Positions 47,410 to 61,429 of a DNA stretch of 64,000 nucleotides are shown piece by piece. The stretch lies in NCBI GenBank assembly GCA_028564675.1, contig JAOVVO010000135.1:62001-126000 (forward strand), in the 5' to 3' direction. The notes beneath the pieces were generated by a model. The model was given only the letters and a program-made list of their open reading frames with translations, searched no databases and had not been told where the DNA came from. Position 1 is the first letter of the stretch; each line of letters opens with the position of its first letter. Position numbers and translations under genes: made by a program. Origin of the DNA: Onchocerca lupi (lineage: Eukaryota; Nematoda; Chromadorea; Rhabditida; Onchocercidae).

Positions 47410-48220
47410 GAAAATTAAAATCAAAAAAAAAAAAAAAAAATGAAATTTGCATTTTTCGTAAATCGATTGAAATTTCATTAGTTTAATTTAATTTCGATAT
47501 TTGCATTTTTTTTTTTTCATTTAACTATCATCATTTACTTCATCCTTTATTATAAAATCAATTTAGAATTAATTTTCATAATTTCATTGGCTAATTAATT
47601 GAAACAATCAATTGTAGCAATCCTATATGGAAGGTTAAAGTTCAACCATATTATATTATTATGAATTAAAAATATGCTAATAGAACAGATAAATATTTGT
47701 AATAAAGTCTAACACAGTATTCATTTTCCTATGATTTTTTCATCTATTTCTTCAAATGCTTATCTAAATTTTGGAAGAATTCTCGCCCCTTTTTTTTTTT
47801 TAAAAATTTAAATAAACAGAATCAATTAATTTCGGAATTTTTCAATTTTCGCACCAATTTTTTATTTCTTAAGTTCTGAAAAATCAAATGCAACCAAAAT
47901 GATTATAATAATAATAATATTCGTAAATTATGTTAAATTCATCATTCAAATTAAATTTCAGAAATTCATAATTACTTACTTCTTCTTTTATTAATTACTT
48001 TTTTTTTTTTGTAAACTATTTAAATACTTTACATATTTCCCAATTACTTGATTTATTAAGTAATTATTGGGACTTTTTTTTTTTTATTTTCTATAAAATT
48101 TGAAAAAATTTAAATTCGATGAATTAATGTGAAGCGAAAAGGATTAGATGGAAAAGAAAAGAAAAAGCATTGAAAAGCATAGAAATATGAATAATTTTAA
48201 ATGGAAGAAAGCAATTCCGG

Positions 48221-48307
48221 AATGACTGACTGACTGACTGACTGATTGACTAACTAACTGATCGACTGAATGAATGAATGAATGAATGAATGAATGAATG
48301 AATGAAA
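48221..48307. repeat. GACT then GAAT microsatellites
   Basis: About six GACT units pass through imperfect TAACT units into nine GAAT units. This is a compound tetranucleotide array. Confidence 0.8.
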
Positions 48308-48639
48308 GGGTAGTTCATTTTTGTTATGCTTCAAACATTTTCTCATTTCTCATTCGTTCACCGAAATATCATTTATCATTTCGGAAGGGGAAGTATTTGA
48401 TTGACAGAAACACGAAGAAGTATCACCAAACTATTTCTCATTTCATGTTTCGCTCTTTTTCCTCCTATAAAATCATTTATTTCCTAAATATGTCTTAATT
48501 TTAAAAATTTTTCTTTTTTTTTTTTTGAAACATTTTCATACGACAAATTACAAATGCCTTAATTTGCATTTTAATTGATTGGCAAATTTTATGTAGTTAT
48601 TTAGGCATAAAATAATTACATTTCTCATTAACATAATGA

Positions 48640-48800
48640 ATGAGATAGTGATGATAATGTTGATAATGATGATAATGATGATGATGATAATGAAAGAATT
48701 GGTCAAGATATAGTTTACCTCTCCATTACGAATAACGATCGTAATAGTGCTGAGATGACAATGATGATGATGATGATGATGATGATGGTAATGTTGATAA
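48640..48800. repeat. GAT/GATAAT microsatellite, two blocks
   Basis: A mixed GATAAT/GAT run at 48648-48695, and a purer GAT run at about 48760-48787. Confidence 0.8.
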
Positions 48801-51800
48801 ATTAATCTTAGAATTCGAAATTTATTATGAAATTAGCTAAAAAAATTTCTTTATTAAAATTCTTCTATCATAATTTCTGATAAATATATAATGATTATAT
48901 ATAAGATTGTTTCCTGGATTTTCACTTTTTTTTAAAAAAATGAATTTAAAAACCGAATTTTATCCATCTATCTTGGTTTTTTTCTTTTTTAGAATTTTAA
49001 CTGCTAGACAACATTTCAATTCTCTTCAAATATATGATTAAGTATTCAAATTTCTTTAAGCTTATAAATCTTAAATTTCCCCATTAAATCATTTCATTTC
49101 AATTTGCAAGATATGTCAAAACTACTTAAAAAAAAAACAAATGAGTAATGCAATGAGTAATGATAAAGTGTAATATAATGTATGTTTATGTAAAAAAAAA
49201 AAAAAATTCAAACAAAACTTTCAAATTGAAAATCAAGAAGAAATTGAAATCATTCCTCTTCTCCTTTTTTTTTTTGATATTTTATTAAGAAGAGAAATAA
49301 GATTTTATCAGCAAAACAGACAAAATTTTCCAGTTTTACAGAAGACTATTTGAAATTTTTATTTTATAAAGTAAACAAATGAGAAATTTTATTTTATCAC
49401 ATAAAAGTAAGGGAAAAAGAACTTACTGTACAACTTACAGTATACATTGAATTGTAACGTATAATTTAAGTTTATTTAAAAGAGATAAAAGTTTAGCATC
49501 ATTTGAATAGATGAGATGGAAAGATGAGAAGGAATCTTTATATAAATTTTAATCTTAAACTTTAATTAAAATGAAAAATCATACATATTAATCTATTTTA
49601 TAAAATTTGAAAAATGGAATTTATTTTTTTTTCCCATTTAATTTCTTCACTTATAATAATATCGATTATTATTTGATAAAAAAAATGAGACAAATTTGAT
49701 AAATTTTGTGATAAGAATTATTTGAAATTTTAAATTTCACTTTTATCAACATGTATAAGAGAAAAGTTTATGATATCTGTGATATATCTTTCCTTCTCCG
49801 CCATCTATTTAAATAATATTGAACTTTTATCTGTGTTAAAGAAACTTTGAATTATATGTTGGAATTCAAGCATAATTGTTTAGCGAAAAGTAAAAAGTTT
49901 AGAAAAGAAGAAAACTTGAATTATTATGAAAATAACTTTTGAAAAGAAAAACAAATTTTATCATATTATTTTAATTAAGTACAGTCAGATTAAAGTCATA
50001 CTGTACTCATGTAAATTGTTTGCTATTACTAAATTTTCTCGAAATTTAAGGATTTCAAAGTTTTCATTGTACTCTAAAGTTAGTTCAAACTTCAATACAC
50101 GATAAAATCAGAAATATTATTTCGCTAATAACAATTATTATTGTTAAGAAATGATTAAATGGAATAGTTATTAAAATTTATACGATTAAATCCATCTAAC
50201 GAAATCTTTGAATACGATATTCTAATAGCAATAATTGTTATATGATAATGATATCAATATCATTATATAATATTTTTGAAATAATAATCCAACAAAAAAC
50301 TTTCAATTTCTAATAGTCATAAGATAAAACTAAGAAAGATTGAATAAATCGGTTAATTTTAATTAGCAAATAAATCGAAAATAGTATCAGACAAAAATTC
50401 GAATCGGAAAAACAAAATAACTTAGGATAATTTATTATTATTGAATATATCTAAAAATATAGCATATTTTTAAATAATCATAATTTATTAATAAAGAAAT
50501 TTTCTCAGCAAAATACTCCAAAATTAAACTTATTTTTTAAAACTTTAAATTCAAATTATAGGATTGAAATATCAAAACAATGTATAATCCGTAATAGTAT
50601 TATGTTAATAATACTTTAATTGAATAATAAAAACTATAAATTACTAATTAATCAATTTGAACATACAAAAAATACGAATATATTATTAAAATTATTTCAT
50701 TTTAAATAATTTAACAAAATTAATTTATTTGATGATTTATTTATCGAATCTGAAATTAATTCTTGTAAAAGCAATTGGTAATTATTTGAGTAAATTAGGT
50801 TTTATTGGAATTGTAATTTTTCATTCTTTTATCATTTTTTCGTTTCGTTTTATATTTTATTCTTGCCGATTTGCTCAAAAATACTTTCAACAATTGTTTA
50901 ATTGAAACGAAGTAATATCAAACAGCGATAATGATATTTCCTTTTTGCCTCAAAATGAACAATTTCTTTTCAAATTTTAAACCATCGAAATTGATTTATT
51001 TAACTCGGGAAAATTGAAAAAATGATGGAAATTCACATGCATAAAACGTGAACATTTTTATCTTGAAATATGAACGGAATTTTTCCTAAAAATGTTTCAA
51101 AAATTAAATCTAAAAAAGTTAAAATTTGAATTCATCCATCTTAAAAAAAAAAATCATTTATTTATTTCCTTTTTCTATTTTTCTTCTTTTTTTTTCTCCA
51201 TTATACATTTTTACTTTCTCTTCCATATAATTAATATTTTTTCTTTATTGATGAAGTTAATAAACCAAAAATATTCCAAAAACTATTAAAATTATTGTAC
51301 AGATTATTTCCTACTTAATTATTATATTATTTTAATGCTATATTAATTTGGTTAAATATCTTTTATTTTTTTAAAGCATTAGTTGAAAAATTTGTTAATT
51401 TTGTTAATGGATTTGAATTCAGTGAATGGAAAATTATTCGAAGCTATAATATTGCATATATCTGTTAAATTTATTAAAATTTCATATCTGTTGATATTAA
51501 ATTCTTTCAGAATTTTTAGAAATAAAAAAAAAGAAAAAACTAAATAGCGCGAAATGGAATTGTTTATAAAATTTCTGGAAAATATAATTTTAATGTTATG
51601 TTGATAATAAATTTCATTATCAACATAGCATAATTTTATGATTTGCAAAGTAGCATTGGATCAAAATATTGATCTCTCGTTATCGATTACTTCAAGCGTC
51701 GAAAAAATCATTTTAAAAATATGTAAATGCGGCAAATATTTTAGATTTTGAGCACGGAATTGTATCGTTTCTAATCCTGGATATATTTACGAATATATTT

Positions 51801-52560
51801 AACGGATCTACTTATTTTACGTCTACATACAGTTTACGTCGCAACAAACTTCATACAATTTCAGATCGTAAAAGATCATAGATCAGAAAAAAAAGTTTAT
51901 AAACTACGAAGCGTACTGTAAACGTTTTCAAATAAATGTATGCTTTAAAAAAAAAGTAAGCTTATATTGTGGTATTAATTATTACCTGACTTATTCTGAT
52001 GTTAATTATATTACCTCACTACTTAATTAAATGAAATTTAATACAAATATTCTCTATGTAACAGAGAAGTACATAGTATAAAATTAATTTATTTCTACAA
52101 ATAAAATTTTTACACATTTAAAATAATGTACAAAAGTTTTTTTTTTTAAGATGCATACGGAATAAAATTTAAATCTATTAAATAGTAAACTAAGGTAATA
52201 ACGATAACTTTGAAAGAAAATATGATATTTTAGTTAAGTTTAAAAAATTTCCATTATTATTATTTAATTTTACATTTTAAATTTTATTAGTAAAATTGTT
52301 CTTTTTTATTCTGGTAGAGATAAAAAAAGAAAAAAACTTAACAAATTATATATATTATCAATTTTCCGTAACAATAATAAGAATGAAATATGATAAGTTA
52401 TTAACGATATAAAGAAATAAATATCTTAATAATTATTTAATCATCAGTGAATCAAAGAACAAAAAAAAAAATTCATATTTAATATTTCCATAAATTTCAT
52501 AGAATTTTAATTAAAAAAAACAAGTGATAAAAAGAATTATCAAAGAGTAAGCAAAGATGA

Positions 52561-52915
52561 TAGTAATGTACTTTGTAATAAGTGAGGCAATGATGATGTT
52601 GATAGTGATGATGATAATGATAATGATGGTAATAATAATGATGGTGATGATGACGAGGTAATGATAGTGGTAATGGTAATGATGATGATGACGAGATAAT
52701 GATAGTGGTAATGATAATGATCGTAATAGTGATGATAATAAAGATGACGAGGTAATGATGGTGATGATGGTAATGATGATGATGATGATGATACAGGAAT
52801 GAGAAATTATGTGGTAAAATATGATGAATATGTATATAATAAGTAGTGTAGATTTAGATTTAAATGACGATGATGGTTATTATTATGATGATGATGATGA
52901 TGATGATGAAGACGA
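52561..52915. repeat. GAT-rich microsatellite cluster
   Basis: GATGATAAT, GATGGTAAT and GATGACGAGGTAAT units over about 240 bases, then a pure GAT run at 52886-52909. The repeated GACGAGGTAATGAT segment shows secondary amplification of a larger unit. Confidence 0.8.
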
Positions 52916-53024
52916 GTTACAGTACTAATGAGAATAGTCGTAAGTGAGTTTGTTCGTTAGAACTGAAGGGATTGACATTCCGATAGGGGTGGGAAGTAGC
53001 ATAAAGAGAGAAAGATGTATCAGT

Positions 53025-53330
53025 CAAGTGACTGACTGACTGACTGATTCACTCACTCACTCACCAACTGACTGACTGACTACACTTAGCTACTCATTCA
53101 TCACTCACTGACTGACCGACTCACTGACTGACTGACTAACTGACTGACTACACACTTAACCATCATTCATATCATTCACTGATTGACTGCCTAACTGACT
53201 AACTACACTCAGTCACTCATTCACTCACTGACTACATTTAGCAGTCATTCATTCTTTCATTCACTTACTTGTCGACTGACTGACTGACTGACTGACACTC
53301 ATTCACTAACTCACTGATTCTTCAGTTATG
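53025..53330. repeat. ACTG/ACTC minisatellite
   Basis: Runs of ACTG alternate with ACTC and CATTCA spacers for about 300 bases. Each 60-70-base block repeats the pattern ACTGACTG, TACAC, TTAnC, CATTCA. Confidence 0.8.
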
Positions 53331-53786
53331 TGCAACTCTCAAATTAATTTTTATCCATAGCACTGACATATTTTTCTCCTATCTTTTGTCAATTATCTAT
53401 TCAAGTATTCAAGTAATTGATTCCAATTTAGATCATTCATTCTTGTTCGATCAATTTTTATTTAAATTACAAATTTTATTCGATCTTTTGCATAAGTTTG
53501 CTAATTAAGAATGAAAGATTCGGTCTTTCTATCTTCATTATACCGCATTTCTTTTTTTCTTTGTATAAACGATTATTATTTTAATATTTCGTTTTTATTA
53601 CTGTCAGAAATCTCGTTCTCTCTTTTTGTCTTTAAAAAAGGATTGATTTCTTTTGTCCTTTTCTCTCACTCTCTCAATTTGTCATTTCTTTTTTAAAAAG
53701 AGAAGGAAAGAGAAAGAGAAAGAGGAAGTATATTTGTCAATTGTTGAAATTAGAATGAGTTTATCTGTTTATATTACAGAGAAACA

Positions 53787-53877
53787 TTCTTCTTTCTCTC
53801 TCTCTCTTTCCCTCTTCCTTTCTCTCCCTCTCTCTCGGGGTGAGGGAGAGAGAGAAAGAAAAAAAGAGAGGAGGTAG
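53787..53877. repeat. CT tract followed by GA tract, long hairpin
   Basis: A pyrimidine run of about 45 bases ending CTCTCTCTC is followed by GGGGTGA and a purine run (GGGAGAGAGAGAAAG). The inner arms pair almost fully, so the strand can fold on itself. The reading frames across both arms are low-complexity artefacts. Confidence 0.7.
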
Positions 53878-53942
53878 TGAGCGATATACCCATCCAATAG
53901 GGTCCATCAAATGTTTGATTGAAGGCGGAGTTTTTGTGGTAC

Positions 53943-54260
53943 ACTGTTGGATGGTGATGATGATGACGATAATAATGATAGCACTAATGATAATGGTGAT
54001 TATGGTAGTGATAAGATCATTAAGTTTTATGGATAGTAGTGATATTAACAATAATAATAAGAAAAAAATGAGTGTGAGAAGATAATGATTAACGATAATA
54101 ATAATATTGTTAGTTATGGCAATTATACAGATTATGACAGTGATAAGACTATGAGTTTTATCAAAAACAAATTAATAGTAATGATGATGACAAAAAAAAA
54201 TAGGAATAGTATTAATGATAATGACGATGATTATAATGATCGTTAATAGTAGCAATTATA
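53943..54260. repeat. GAT/ATAATG-rich microsatellite region
   Basis: Interrupted GATGATGATGACGATAATAATGATAG-like units at 53953-54060 and again at 54178-54260. Confidence 0.7.
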
Positions 54261-54949
54261 ATGATAATAGTTATGATTGACTTTATTACTAAAATCTTTT
54301 CATATAATTGTTTATAGAATCATCGAAGAAATTTTAATCATTAATTATTCAACTAATATGATTAATTTTTCTCATAATTATCAACATTGAAGTGTTCGAT
54401 TAAATTTTGATGAAAAAAATTTTAACATTAAATCAATCAATATACTTATTTTAATTTGAATAAGTTCGAAACTTATGGATTAAATTGATTCATTCGGACT
54501 TATGGATTAAATTGATCCATTTTTTCTTTTTTTCAATTTGCATGTATTTGCTTGAGTTTTTTTTATAAGTGTTGATATTAATACAAATGTTTTGATGCGA
54601 ATAAAATTTGCATAATATTGATTTGATAGATAGAAGAAGTTTTATAAAGTTTGAATGATGATTCAAGCAGTTAATCAACAAAGTGATTATCACTCTCTTT
54701 TTTTTGATTATCACTTATTGATTATTATTTATTGCCCAAATTTTGGAACTACAGCAATTGATAACATTGTTCATATACATTCACATACATATATGTGTAA
54801 CCATTGTTATAACTTTTTCAGGCAAAAAAAAAAAAAGACATGAATTTTAGCCGCAAAAAAATCCAATTAATTTTAGGATGAAATATTTAAATTTGTAAAA
54901 GAATATTATTATTAAAAAAAAAAACTGTTGATTGTTTAATTTTTTGCCC

Positions 54950-55400
54950 AATTAATTAAGTAATTTTTTTTTAATTTTTAAGTAAATGAATATGATTAAA
55001 AATAGATTAAATTATCATTGCTAATGATGATTAATTTTTTTTCCGCCGCAAAAAATTTCATTATAATGTATGAATTGTATGATTTAATGAAAAATATTAC
55101 CAATTTTTGCTGAAGCGAAATTTTTATACTGTAAAATAAGATTACTGGTAGTTTTTTTTTGCATCGGAATATTTCGTTACAATATATGAAAATTAATAAA
55201 GTCATTAATGATAGTTTTTTTGTTTTTTTTTTCCAGAAGAACGCTTCAATTTTAAAGTATGAATTGAATGAATATTACTTGAAAGTTTTTTTTGTTTTTT
55301 TTTTTCTTTTTTGGAGAACGATTCCGTTACAAATATATGAATTAATTAAATTATTACCGTTGCATTTAGCAAATAATATGCAAAATTTTTTTTTTCCACC
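54950..55400. repeat. Degenerate tandem repeat, about 80-100-bp units
   Basis: Four to five units share a T run, a short CGC/GCATCGG/AACG patch, ATTTCnTTACAATaTATGAAtT and an AAAnTnATTAcc tail. Units begin near 55030, 55145, 55210 and 55285. Confidence 0.5.
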
Positions 55401-56277
55401 CCAGAAATTATTACATGAAGAAAATTAATCAGTTTTTTTTAATGAATTTCAATGATCATTTTCTTTCGCTTTGTTTTTTTTTTTTTTTTTTTGTTCAAAA
55501 ACATTTAAAATTTTCTTTTTTCTTTTTTCTAAAAATTTTTAAATAACTTGTTAATAAAATTTTTATAAAACTATAAAACAAAAAAAAGTGAAGTTTTTTT
55601 TTGTTTGACACCATACGAATGAAAAATAGCGAGCATTTATTACAATTTTTCTTTCTTTTTTTTTTCTGTTAATGATGAAAAAGTTGGCATTTTTCAAGTT
55701 TTTCATTTCTTTTCAATTTCATATGGGAAAAAAGTTTTTTTTTGTGCTATATAGGATAGAAAAAAATGATAATAAACGAGATGTTTATCATCTATGCAAC
55801 TACACTTTGTACGACGACAACAAAACTTTTGTTCAATGTATAACATAAAATAGAAAATTGTTCAATTCATCGAATTCCATTCATCATCACCAAAAAAAGA
55901 AAAAAATGATGATCAATGACGATCAAAATCAACCAACCAAACTTCTACTTCCTTCTTTCCTCATTCAAATTACAATTTGATTGCATTGTATTGTGTTGGT
56001 GATAATGATAATGATGATGATATTGTGTATTTGATTTATTATTATCATTATTTATTTTCTATTCTTTTGGTACTTATGTATGAATGTGTTATTTTAGCAT
56101 TAAATTCTTTTCAAAAATAATTTTTCCAAACATTTGGATGAACTTTTCAATTGAATTTTGTATGAGAAAAATGCTTAGAGCAAATGAGAAGAGATGAAAT
56201 CAAGTGAAAATGAATGAGATGAATAAGATGAAGAAAAGTTAAATTGAAAATATATTTTTTTGACGAATTATTTTGCT

Positions 56278-57330
56278 ATTTAAATGATAATAATATGAAA
56301 TTAAGATGAATTAATTTTGAGCCAAAAATGGATGTTCTTTTTAAAATTAATCAATTCATCGTTAATTAAAATTAATTAATTTTTCGTTAAACGAAAGTTA
56401 TTAGTGGATTTAATATAAGAGATTAATTTAAATGATAAAAAATTGAATTACGATGAATTATTAAATTTGAGCCTAAGATGTATCGGATTAAAATGAATAA
56501 ATTCTTCATCATACATTAAACGTTAAAATATAATAGATTTAATATAAAATCAATTTAAATGATAAAAATTGAATTAAAATGAATTAAATTAAACCCAATA
56601 TATGAAATATATTTAAAAAAATAATTGTTTCTTTTTTAAATGAAAAGAAATTGAATTAAGATGAATTAATAAATCTGAGCTTAAGATGGTCTGATTAAAA
56701 TTAGTTCATTCATCATGATATATTGAACGTAAAAGTGTAATAGATATAAAATATATGTTGAAAAACTGTTTTTAATTTAAATGATAACAAATGAATTATG
56801 ATGAATTATTAAACTTGAGCTTAAAGAGTGTCTAATTAAAATTAATTAATCATCCGTCATGTATTATTATTCAAGCATCTAAATTAAAACTAATTAATTT
56901 TAATTTATAAAATCAATCAAACGGAGACTGTAACAAATTAATATAAAATTAATTTAACTGAAAATTCATTTAAACGAAATTAAGCTAAACTTATGCTGTT
57001 AATCAATTTATTTTGGTGCAATTGCGCCATTATTTTACAATATTATTGATTCAAAATATTTTTTAATATTATTAATTTAAAATTTCTGCATAATCAATAT
57101 GAAAAAAGTAAAACAGGAAGAATAAAAAGAATATAATTTGAAATTATTTTAATATCATTGAATTATATTGTGATATAATATTGATTAAAATGAATTAATT
57201 TTCCTTCGTATATTTAATCAAAACTGTAGTAGATTAACAGAAAATTAAACTGAATTAATAATTAAATTAAAATGAATACCAAGTTGAGCTTAAGATGTTT
57301 TTGATTAAATAAATTAATTCTTTTATGAGT
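56278..57330. repeat. 1-kb degenerate tandem array, units of about 80-180 bp
   Basis: Each unit shows TTGAATTAnGATGAATTAtt, AAaTTGAGCnTAAGATGt, GATTAAAATtAATtaATTCaTC, an AAACGtaAA segment and TAGATTTAATATAAAAT, AATTTAAATGATAA. Clear starts lie near 56299, 56444, 56569, 56651, 56790 and 57262. Confidence 0.65.
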
Positions 57331-58463
57331 ACCAAAAGAAAACTGCATAGATTAAAATATCACAATAGTATGATTATATTCATTTATAAAAAGTTCAATG
57401 ATATTAAAATTATTTCAAATTATATTCTGTTTGTTCTTCCTATTTTATCTTTTTTCATATTGATTGTGCAGGAATTTTAATTTAATAATGTTGAAAAATA
57501 TGTTGAAGATTTAATTTTATACTTAATTAAGCATAAAAATCGCTACTTCGATATTTTATTACTGGTTTACACTTAAATTTTAATCTTCAATCGAAGTTTT
57601 TAGCGAACTTCATACAGTAAAACTTTTAAAAATAAAAGAACAAATTAAAATTTCATAAAATTTAATTTTGAATGTTTTTGGATTTTTCACTGACTAAATA
57701 ATTTCTTTTTTTTTCTTATCTTATTTTTACAATAGGAAGCCAATTATAAAAAATTAAAAAATTAGAATTAAAAATATTAGGTCGAATTTATGCATTTCAT
57801 ATTTTAATCGGAATTATAATTTAAAAAGTGGTAAAATTAAATATAAAAAATATTATGCACAAAATTATTTCTATAATTATTTTGCCTATCTTTTCTTATT
57901 TAGACAAATTTTCAAAACTTTCTTCTACTTTCAAATGTTATGTTTGAATTAAAATTGTGCTTAAAAAAAAAATTAACGAAAATCTAGAAAATCAAAAAAA
58001 AAAAAAAATGTTATATGTGAATTATTTCTATAATAAGTTTTGTTTCGTTTTCGTTTTTTTTTTTTTCTTCTTTTTACATTCAAATTCCTTTTTTTTCTTT
58101 CTTTTACATTTCAAATAAAATATACAAAACAATATTTGCTTTCTTTCAAATTTTATTTTTATTTCTATTTTTTCTATTCTTTTCAATTTTTCCTTTTTTC
58201 CTTTTCTTTTTCAGCTTATTGTAAAATGCTTTTCTTTCAATAACTTCAAAAAACAAGCATTTCATCCAATAATAACATCAAAAGTGTATGTTTAAAAATT
58301 TTAAAAAATTGTTATCAATATGTTTAAAAGTTTTGATTGATAATTTCTAAATAAATTTGGCACAAAATAGGGAGGGAATGATTAAGAAAAAAAATTTAAT
58401 TATAATTTAAAATATAGTTTTCTTCTTCTTAAGAAAAAAAAAAAAAGAAAAAAAGAAAAGTAT

Positions 58464-58600
58464 TGTTGTACTTTAGTATTAAAGTTTTGTTATTTTAGTG
58501 TTAAGTTTATTTTTGTAATATTAAAGTTTTGTTGTCAACGTCAAAACTTTGTTATTTTAATATTAAGTTTATCACTGCAGTGTTAAAGTTTTAATGTCTT
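58464..58600. repeat. Tandem repeat of TATTAAAGTTTTGTT units
   Basis: Alternating GTATTAAAGTTTTGTTATTTTA and GTgTTAAGTTTATnntTGnA segments, about 34 bp each, four to five copies. One contains the inverted GTCAACGTCAAAAC. Confidence 0.55.
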
Positions 58601-59756
58601 CTTCAAAATTATCATCATTATCTGTTTGCCATTGTTGTCATCATTTATTCCTTCATTTTAGAAGAGAGCTATTTTTGTGGGAAAAAAACAGTAAAAAAAA
58701 AAATAAAAAATGAAATGAATTGAATTTTTGTAAACCATTTAAATGCTTTAAACATATATTACATACACATAACAATCATTTTCAATCAACTAAAATCTTT
58801 TTCCCATTTGAAAATAACATGTAATTTTGAAAGAAAGAATGTTTTTTCCCTTTTTATTTTTTCGTGAATTATTTTTAATTTTCTTAAATTTCAATATTCA
58901 TTATTCCCTTCATTTTCTTCGTTTCACTTTTTTTTTTTCGTCTTACTATTTCATCTCAATTCTTTCGTCATTTTCTCAGTACAATAATTATTATTTCAAC
59001 ATTTAAAATTATACCTGTTTATAATCGCTACTGGATAGAATAATTTGTAATTTAATGAATTTTTACATATTTATTTCATCCATTCTAATCTTCGTGTCGT
59101 GATAAAAATGATGAAAAATTTAATGATATGGTAGTTTATGGTATGAGATATATTTACTAAAAGTTTTCAATAATTAACTCATATTGAAATTGATCATAAT
59201 TCAACAGTGAAAAAGCTTTGATGAAATTTTCAAAATATATTATTAAAATAAAAATGCAATCAAACACAGTATGATCCTAATATTTGCTAAAATAATATTT
59301 GCAAAAAGGCTAATTACCGGAGTATTATTATCTTAGTCTATTAACATTAATTAAAATCAAGTAATTAAGTAATGATTTGGAGAATTTTACTTCAAATGAA
59401 ACAATTTAACAACTGGAATTTTTATTTTTTGATTGAGAATTATTAAATTATTAATTACATTATGCTAATTGAATTATTGAGGTAAGCTCGAAACAGATTT
59501 CTTCCATGAAATGCTCCAAAAAAAATTTCAAAATCACTAATTCTAAATGTAAGATAGTATAAAAGTGTTGAAAATTCAACTTAAAGCAACCTTATGGAAA
59601 TTCTCTTAATTAATAAAATTAGTTCTAACAAATCATGAATAGTTTTCGCAATGTAAATTCATTAAATCGAAATAATTCATATTTTGCAGCAAGGCTAATA
59701 TTTGATCGTTTTGTTTTAATGCAAATATTGTTGGTCTAGACGAATTAAAAAAATTG

Positions 59757-59827
59757 GAACTTGGCTACATTTCACTTCTTGGCTTCATCATCAATTAAGA
59801 TTGGCTATATTTCATTTCTTGGCTCTA
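59757..59827. repeat. Direct repeat TTGGCTAnATTTCAnTTCTTGGCT
   Basis: Two copies of about 25 bases, 48 bases apart, one substitution at each of two positions. Confidence 0.6.
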
Positions 59828-59949
59828 TTTTTACTTTCTTAAATAAAAAAAATATCAAAAGATTTTTTTTAAATCTTTGATATCAACGTCAAATGATACA
59901 AATACATATTTCACGAAGAGATCAATACATAAAAGATATCATGATGACA

Positions 59950-60207
59950 AATTTTAGTTTTCAAAAGACATTTTGTCGTTAGAGAAGCATTTCCGGTTAC
60001 TACCGTAATCGATGTGACGATAAAATTCAATTTGGTATCATTTTGGATAAAATTGATAAAGAAAAGTTTTCGTATGACAATATTGCAATGGGCGACAATA
60101 TGTCTTTGTTGTGAGCGACCGATCGGCGACAATGAAATTTCGATGGACATCGATACAACTGATATTTTATACTTGTGCAATGGATCATATCATCAAATAA
60201 TCAAATA
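59950..60207 (+). CDS. Doubtful open frame with a CLCC motif
   Basis: GC-richer patch. A plus-strand frame is open from about 59958 (after attttag) to TAG at 60206-60208. It encodes VREAFPVTTVIDVTIKF, then WATICLCCERPIGDNEISMD and DTTDILYLCNG. The minus strand is also open for 89 codons, so the open frame alone proves little. No family recognised. It could be an exon fragment, a pseudogene or chance. Confidence 0.15.
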
Positions 60208-60824
60208 GGCATATTTGTTTTCAGATTTAAGAACGAAATGACAATTGTGCTAAATGTTTAATGTTTTCTTCGTACCTTTTCGGATATGATCGAAAATTTT
60301 TGCCTCATAAAATACAAATCATTTTCATGATAAATGCACGAATAAAACAAAACAGAAAAAATTTAAATATGCAAAGAAAAAAGAAAGAAAATTAAAATCA
60401 AAAAAAAAAAAAAAAAAAGAAAGACCTTTTATCCGGCAAAATCTACGTTTGAAAAGAAAAAAAAAAGGTATAGTTTAGTAAAAAGCTCATAGAGATTCAT
60501 TTTCATCGCCAGATTTTACTACTATCCTATCAATCATATTCCAGATCATTTCAATTAAAATATCGAATTGAAAAATGAGTTTAATATCGACATAAATAGA
60601 AAGATAGAAAAATGGTAAATAACAAAATTGATTTTTTCTATATTAACAACATATGGTTGATCGATCAGTTAGTTTATCAGTTTGATCTATCAATTGGAAA
60701 CCTGAGATGAGTGGAACTATTCAATTTATGTGAATCTAAATAATCCTGTATATCTAGCATAATCATATCAGATTGTTTACTTTGAAATTGTCATTTTAAT
60801 TTAGCGACAATTATGATAGGATTA

Positions 60825-61035
60825 ACAGCAACACTATGAATCAATGATACTGATATACTGAATCGATAATATCACTATCCATAAATTAGCTATGATACTA
60901 ATATCACAAATCAATGATATGGATATCATGAATTGATGATAGCTATATTATGAATAGTGATAATAATACTAAGAATAAAATAACACCGATATCACGCATT
61001 GATGATATAGATGCTATGTATCAATAATGATTATT
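60825..61035. repeat. Degenerate repeat of GATATCATGAATTGATGAT-like units
   Basis: Roughly six imperfect units of about 30 bp built on CAcnnATcaATGATA and GATATcATGnATcnATGAT, partly self-complementary. Confidence 0.45.
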
Positions 61036-61429
61036 GATAAAAATTAAATCATCCTGCAAGAAAAAAAAGTCAAAATCTTTCAACAAGCCAAAAAAGAATA
61101 CTTTCTTTTGAAATTAAATGCATGGTAAAATAGAATCTTCCAATTGCAAGCGGGAAAAGTACAAATGCAAAGAAAATACTGGAAATAAAATTAAAATTAG
61201 AAGATGTTGAATAGAAGCGAAATATTGATAATAAACGAAAACTGATATGTTCTGAAACTTTTCCAATATTATTGAAGGTTTTAAGTTAGCAAAGACCTAA
61301 GAATGAAGAGAGAAGAAACCTTTGAAATATCAAATTTTAGTTAGAAATAACAAACTTTTAAAAGTAACTTAAAAATTCTTGAATAGATCACCCTTGAAAA
61401 AGTAATACAAATTTAACTGCGAAATCCGA

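Noticed and set aside
53653..54085. Overlapping open frames on both strands
   Set aside because: They run through CT/GA and GAT repeats, which stay open by composition alone.
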